A stretch of DNA of 64,000 nucleotides, from assembly GCA_019137255.1 (NCBI GenBank), contig WPDH01000139.1, positions 62,001-126,000 of the forward strand, read 5' to 3'. A program made the position numbers and the translations under genes. The stretch comes from Corinectria fuckeliana (taxonomy: Eukaryota > Ascomycota > Sordariomycetes > Hypocreales > Nectriaceae). Positions 59,273 through 64,000 of this stretch are shown here, piece after piece; within the stretch, counting starts at the first letter, position 1; the number at the start of each line of letters is the position of its first letter. The notes under the pieces were generated by a model that saw nothing but the letters and a program-made list of their open reading frames with translations, ran no database searches and was not told where the DNA came from.

Positions 59273-59839
59273 CTTTGTTTTCTTTCTTTTTTGCTTCGCG
59301 TCTAGTTTCACGTAGATATGTAAGGGGGGTTGGTTGTGTGGCGCGGTGCGGTGCGGTCGGGGAGTTTTACGGGTTGAGTGCTTGCTGCAGACGCCATGAA
59401 GATGCCGAGTCTCACCGACAGCAGTCATGCGTTAGAATGATCCGTTACGTTTCACAGATATTGGAAACTTATTGTGCAACTCAACTCATCTAATGCTCTG
59501 TCCGATCGATTCCGGCAACACAACACACGGCAGTCACTGGGCAGAAAACATCTTCCAGCATCACGAGGCACAGTCACGTTGTTGAAATGGTTTTACCATA
59601 GGCATAGCGCACCAAGTTCCAGGTCTTTGAACTTACACGTAGTAGTTTACGTGGGGGAGTCAGGTTGTCACTTCACCGGGTAGTCCAAATTGGCTCTGGA
59701 ACGAATCAGTTTACCATGATGGATTTATTTGTGCTGGACTTGGGTATATATCTCCATCTCTCTCACCCGGCCCCAATGCCTCTTGCTTACCGCATAGGCA
59801 TAGTTAAGCCATGGTACCCCTTTGCCCGGCCTCGCCATC
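59273..59839. other. Spacer between members 3 and 4
   Basis: 567 nt; upstream region of member 3 and 3' flank of member 4. No further Met-Cys frame found. Confidence 0.5.
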
Positions 59840-60058
59840 CTACGTTCCACCGTCACTCTTCTTCTTCTGCTCCTCGGCGACACACTTGCCACAAGCAGCC
59901 TTGGTGATGGGCTTCTGCCTGGTTTCTTCCTGGATGCCGTTGGGGCATGGGCCGCTGCGGGCCTTGCCGGGGGGGCACTCCTCGAGCTGGCGGACGCCCT
60001 TGCTCAGCAAGCTGCCGCAGGCCTCGCAGACCATGTCCTTGGTGACAAAGGTGCACAT
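59840..60058 (-). CDS. Small Cys-rich protein, tandem family member 4
   Basis: Single exon, 72 residues. Cys at 2, 11, 14, 28, 38, 56 and 59 (CEACG early, CGKCV late), the same pattern with one inserted residue after position 14. SKGVRQLEECPPGKARSGPC resembles the Cys27-Cys37 segment of members 1 and 3. The tail EEQKKKSDGGT is charged. An ORF extension upstream (to 60331) encodes Gln/Lys-rich low complexity from the leader and is not used. Function unknown; zinc binding inferred. Confidence 0.7.
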   Translation of the reverse strand: MCTFVTKDMVCEACGSLLSKGVRQLEECPPGKARSGPCPNGIQEETRQKPITKAACGKCVAEEQKKKSDGGT

Positions 60059-60163
60059 GGTTGCGGCGACAAAGGGTTTGGGAGCGGTAGAGGTTAGTGG
60101 AAGGCTGTGGTTTCTTGGCCGTCTTGTTGGGTTTTCGTATAGGGGGGAACGTTGGCTGGTTGG

Positions 60164-60350
60164 CTGGTTGTCTTGTTTGCTGGTTGTCTTGTTTGCTGGT
60201 TGTCTTGTTTGCTTGTTGCGTTTGATGGGCTGCTGCTGCTGCTCTGCTCGGTTCTGTCTTGCTACTTGTGCTGTGCTGCGTTGTGGGGGATATCGCAATG
60301 AGCTTGGAGGCCCAGGGGTACTTATACTCATCGGTGCGTATCCGATTCAC
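60164..60350 (-). promoter_or_regulatory. Promoter/leader of Cys-rich member 4
   Basis: Three 16-nt tandem copies of CTGGTTGTCTTGTTTG (plus, 60164-60211) lie in the leader. A TATA-like TTATAC at 60322 is followed 22 nt later by GATTCAC at 60344-60350, the same spacing as before members 1 and 2, and then a TGAAT block. Confidence 0.5.
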
Positions 60351-61259
60351 AAGTGTTCGGCGCTCCCGCCGCGCATCGCGAGCGGAATGAATGGTCTGTT
60401 GTTCGCCAAGGGACGCTCGCCGAGTGCGTGCATGTCTTCGTCGCACGGGTTTCGACACAGCCGCCGGACATTATTATAGACCGTTCCCAACACGGGCGCG
60501 TGGTGTTCGGGACCGAGTAGAAGATGTGTCGGCGAACGCAGCAATTTATACGCTTTGGCGGCCTTGAGAACGGGGTACGTTTGTTTCTTGCGTCATCTCT
60601 TTCCAAGTTTGACTCTCTGGAGACGATTTGCTGCAGTCCCACGCAGAACTGTTCACAGATCCGACATAAAACAGCGCGAAAGCGACACATGTGATACGGC
60701 CACTACAAGCCTGCTAGCAACAGACAACTACTCACACGAAACGCGTGAGCAAAGCTCGTGTTTACAGCCGCAACTACGCATAGACCGCTATTGACCAACC
60801 CCTTCGCTACCACGCCTGACAGATCCCGACTGGGTCTTCCGACCATCCGCCGCACCGGGACCCCGTCGGCTTGTTGCACGCCTTGCAAAAAGGCCGTCCT
60901 CACAAAAGGCGTCCGGACTCTTTCCTGGTGTTCAGCGTGGGGCAAGTGCTTCTGGGAAACCCCCCCCTTCGCTTGCCGGGCACGGGATGAGGCGGGTGTC
61001 GGGAGTCTGGGAGATTGATGATGATGCACATTGTTACGCGATATGCCGCGAGAGAGAGTTGTCCCAGGACGGGTTACTCAAAGAGATGATCGCCGGGTTC
61101 TACGTCATGGCGCTGTGTTTTTGCGTCTTTCTATCTGTTAGTGTTGGTGGTAGGACCACTAGTCAGGCCCGCTATCGGGCACCGTCCACATTTCTGCCTT
61201 AGATGCTAGGCATCTAGCGACAACAGCGATCCCCTTGGGGACTCACCGTTCCGCCCCCT
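60351..61259. other. Edge region with possible degenerate family copies
   Basis: Two more minus-strand Met-Cys starts occur (60690 and 61031) but neither gives an intact family protein. Nothing else recognised before the AT-rich repeat. Confidence 0.4.
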
Positions 61260-64000
61260 TTTCCTAGCTTAGTACAGTTATATAATACACGCAGTCATAT
61301 TAATAGTTATAAGCCCGGCAGCAACTTTTTGAGTGAATTCTGGCCTTTAGTATCAATCTAGTATTATCTTTAACATCAGGAAAAGACCTATAAGCAACTA
61401 ATTCCTCCCCTAGCCGAGTAATTACCTGCCGAGGCCTACAAATTCCGATTTGAGCGATTTACACGATCTGAAGCTATTCACCCACTAAGTACTTAGCGCA
61501 CTTTCGGCCACTAATATGACAGATACGGATAGTATAAAGGTGTCTTTAGACTTTCTTCTTAAGCTAAAGAAGGCTAAGGACTAGACCCTATAGCTAGAGT
61601 GTATTTACACTCTAGCTATAATACGTGAAATCTAGGAATATATTAGCCTAAAGACTATATTAGGTATTAATAATCTAGTATTAGACCTTATGCCAGTTAT
61701 TAATAAGAGAGATTTCTCCCTAAAGCCTAAAAGACTAGATTTTTCAGGTATTAGTAACAGCAAGAAAAAGGCCCTTACTGTACAGATCTATTAGCTTAAC
61801 CTTAAAGATTAGCAGTAAGACTGTAATATTAAGCGAGCTGATAATAACAGGCTATTTGTGCTATAGCGGGTAAGACAGGATAAGAGCTTGCAGGATAAGA
61901 CTCTTAAGAAGAAGAAGCTAGATAAGCTTAAGGTATCTATCTTAAAGACCCTCTTAGGCAGTTATACTATATACATCAGGAAAACATAAGATCTTAGGGA
62001 GATTATTAGCCGCCTTAAGCTCTTTATTAATCTTAAAGACGAGGATAATATCTATAGAGTTAAGATAAAGTTTTAGGCCCTAGTGACTAAGAAAGAGTTA
62101 AGGGATTAGGAAGCCTGGGCTGACTAGTTTGAGGAGGCCTAGGAGAATTATATTATGTATAAGATAATCACTATTAATAAGAAGAGGGCTAGAAGGGAGT
62201 TCCTAAAGGTAATAAAGCCCTAGTAAGAGTTCTATTACGCCTAGGACAAGCTTATTATAAGGCAGGAGAGTAAGAGCGAAAAGGTAGATAATCTGCTTAA
62301 GATTATACACCTCTTTTGTGATAATATAAGAAAGGAAAAGTCAAATCCTTCTTAGGCTTACTCTGTGATAGCCTCTAAGTTATTAAACCCTTCTTAGTTA
62401 AGCTAGCAGACTAAGACCATAAGTTAGAAGTGCCCTAGCTGTAAAAGGAGGTATCCTATATAGATGCCTACATAGTGGGAAAGATGCTTTAACTTTCTGG
62501 CCTTATATAAGAAGAAATACACCTTAGAGGGCTAGGGCCTTCACCCTAGGCAGGATAAGACTCTTAAGAAGCAGTTTAATAAGTACCTAGAAGAGCTAAA
62601 GAAGGCTAATACCTAGACCCTAGCAAAGAAGGCAACTTATATGCTGATTAGCAGTCTAAAAGAGGAGACAAAGATAATTACTATTACTTATTAAACCCCT
62701 CCTCTAGGCCTTATTTCTTATATAAATACCCTATATATAGCTATATATAATATAACCTCTATAGACCTTATGATTAGGGATATTACTATTTATAATTCTA
62801 GCGCCTTATACTACTTCTTTAACTATATGGACTGGTTCTCTAAAGAAGGCTTTAATTAGGGGGTTAAGAAGACTACTTATGCGAGAGACAGCAAGATGTT
62901 TATAGAGGGCTAAGGTATAGTTAACCTGAGGGTTTAATACCCTAGGTTTTCTAAGGGCAGGCTTATTAGACTTAAGTATACCTACTATGTGCTAGGGATG
63001 TATCTTAATATGATCTCAGGCTTCTAGATGTATAGTAATAGTATTATTTAGGATTAGAAAGTGGAAGTCTTTCAGATAAAAGGATCTTCTAAGATAGTGG
63101 CCTTTATACGGCTCTGCGTAGGCTAGTAGGTTATTTTAACAAGAGTATCTATTTAGAGCCCTCTAGTTATAATAGCCTTAAAGCTTAGGATAGTCCCTAA
63201 AGAGGATGCTAAGCTCTGGTATTAATAATATGGTTATATAGGGCAGGAAGCTCTTAATTAGCTGGCCTTATTAAGTTTAGGGGTAAGAGTTAAGAGACCC
63301 CTCCTTAAGGAATGTCAGGTCTATACTATAATAAAGGTAATAATAATAGTCTTAAGAAAGTCCCTAGACTATATCCCTTAGGGGCCTAGAAAAGCAATAA
63401 ATTGTGATTTTTATTACTTTTTAGTGCTTATATATAATAGCTACTGTTATTAGGTCTTGTTTATAGATATAATAATAAAAATATGCTTCTTCTACCCCCT
63501 AAAGTTAAAGTCAGATATTAGGAGTGTGTTCAGAAAGCTATAGGCCTAGCTATAAACTTAATACAGCCTTAAGATCTTACTCTTATAGTGTGATAGCAAG
63601 AAGGCCCTCTTCACTAAAGAGGAAAGAGAGATCTTTAAGAATAACAGTATAATCATCTATAAGTTTGCCCTATTAACCCTAATATAGAACAGAGGTGCTA
63701 AGGTATTAGGAAGGATTGTTAAGGTAAAGGGTAGGGTTATAATTAAGGAGTTAGGGCTCCTAAAAGAGCTCGCCTCTAAGATATACCACATAGTGATATA
63801 CCTTCTTAACTGTATGTCTTATTAAAGGAAAAATCAGTAGGTAACCCCCTACCAGCTCTAGTGGGACTAGGTTAGAGATAACATCTCTATATATAGTTAC
63901 ATCCCTAAGAATATAAGGCCCTTATAGGCACACATTAAGGTCTTTAAGTGCCTAGCCTACCTGATAACCATAGCTGCCTTAGAACATATTAAGTTATATA
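61260..64000 (+). mobile_element. RIP-degraded Ty1/Copia retrotransposon (5' part)
   Basis: The sequence becomes very TA-rich with TAG/TAA stops throughout every frame. Ignoring stops, plus-strand frames recover a gag-like start (ATG at 61516), a zinc-knuckle remnant (CPSCK near 62430), a protease block at 62790-63030 ending YYVLGMYLNMISGF (the Copia V-L-x-x-P-x-x-x-N-L-I-S signature), an integrase zinc-finger remnant near 63225 (GYIGQEALN, His to Tyr; KECQVYT, Cys to Tyr), and integrase core pieces (CDSKKALFTKEE, YLLNCMSY). The C-to-T/G-to-A changes fit RIP. Reverse transcriptase lies beyond the right edge. LTR and target-site duplication were not found. Confidence 0.85.

Noticed and set aside
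60328..60690. Minus-strand ORF starting Met-Cys with LCRICEQFC, like a further family member
   Set aside because: Cysteine spacing differs (2, 9, 12), the rest lacks the Cys27/Cys37 and terminal CxxC pattern, and no TATA/GATTCAC is found upstream.
1..64000. CRISPR array, bacterial operon features, rRNA genes
   Set aside because: None seen; intron structure and gene content are eukaryotic.

Overview
The window is nuclear DNA of a filamentous ascomycete. The support is short introns with GTRNGT donors and CTAAC/CTGAC-like branch points, two intron-containing tRNA genes, Zn2Cys6 regulators, a fungal-type gene mix, and a Ty1/Copia relic peppered with TAG/TAA stops as expected from repeat-induced point mutation (RIP). 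The protein style fits Sordariomycetes, possibly Hypocreales; that placement is inference and the species is not determinable here. Splice junctions below were worked out by hand and checked for reading phase.

Layout. 0-6 kb: the 5' end of a secreted GDSL/CE16-type esterase running off the left edge, a polyglutamine Zn2Cys6 regulator, and a flavohaemoglobin (NO dioxygenase), all on the minus strand. 6.7-11.9 kb: tRNA-Arg(UCG), then about 4 kb of decayed, partly transposon-like DNA. 11.9-31.7 kb is the gene-dense core: dienelactone-hydrolase-like protein, tRNA-Lys(CUU), PMU1-like histidine phosphatase, ethanolamine-phosphate cytidylyltransferase, branched-chain aminotransferase, an unknown protein with a GC-AG intron, phosphopantothenoylcysteine decarboxylase/Hal3-type flavoprotein, mitochondrial monothiol glutaredoxin Grx5, gamma-glutamyltransferase with a 19-nt micro-exon, an IFI6/ISG12-like membrane protein, an ankyrin remnant, ribosomal protein eS24, and an EEF2KMT/Efm3-type methyltransferase divergent from it.

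31.7-57 kb is sparser: a small conserved-looking unknown protein, a cyclophilin-RRM protein (PPIL4 type), a Zn2Cys6 regulator behind a 6-kb gene-poor region, phosphomannose isomerase (also with a GC-AG intron), the SAGA subunit Sgf29, and an Arf6-type GTPase.

58-60.1 kb holds the most unusual item: four same-strand, intronless genes for 62-76-residue proteins that share Met-Cys at the N terminus and cysteines at near-identical positions (2, 11, 14, 27/28, 37/38, then a terminal CxxC). At least two, probably three, share a duplicated promoter block. From about 61.3 kb to the right edge lies the RIP-degraded Copia element. A tandem fast-evolving family beside a dead transposon suggests an accessory segment next to a conserved core.

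The core genes are mostly independent housekeeping functions. Loose themes are phospholipid synthesis, CoA synthesis, glutathione/iron-sulphur metabolism (Grx5 and GGT, convergent neighbours), translation (eS24 and Efm3, divergent neighbours), and chromatin/vesicle regulation.
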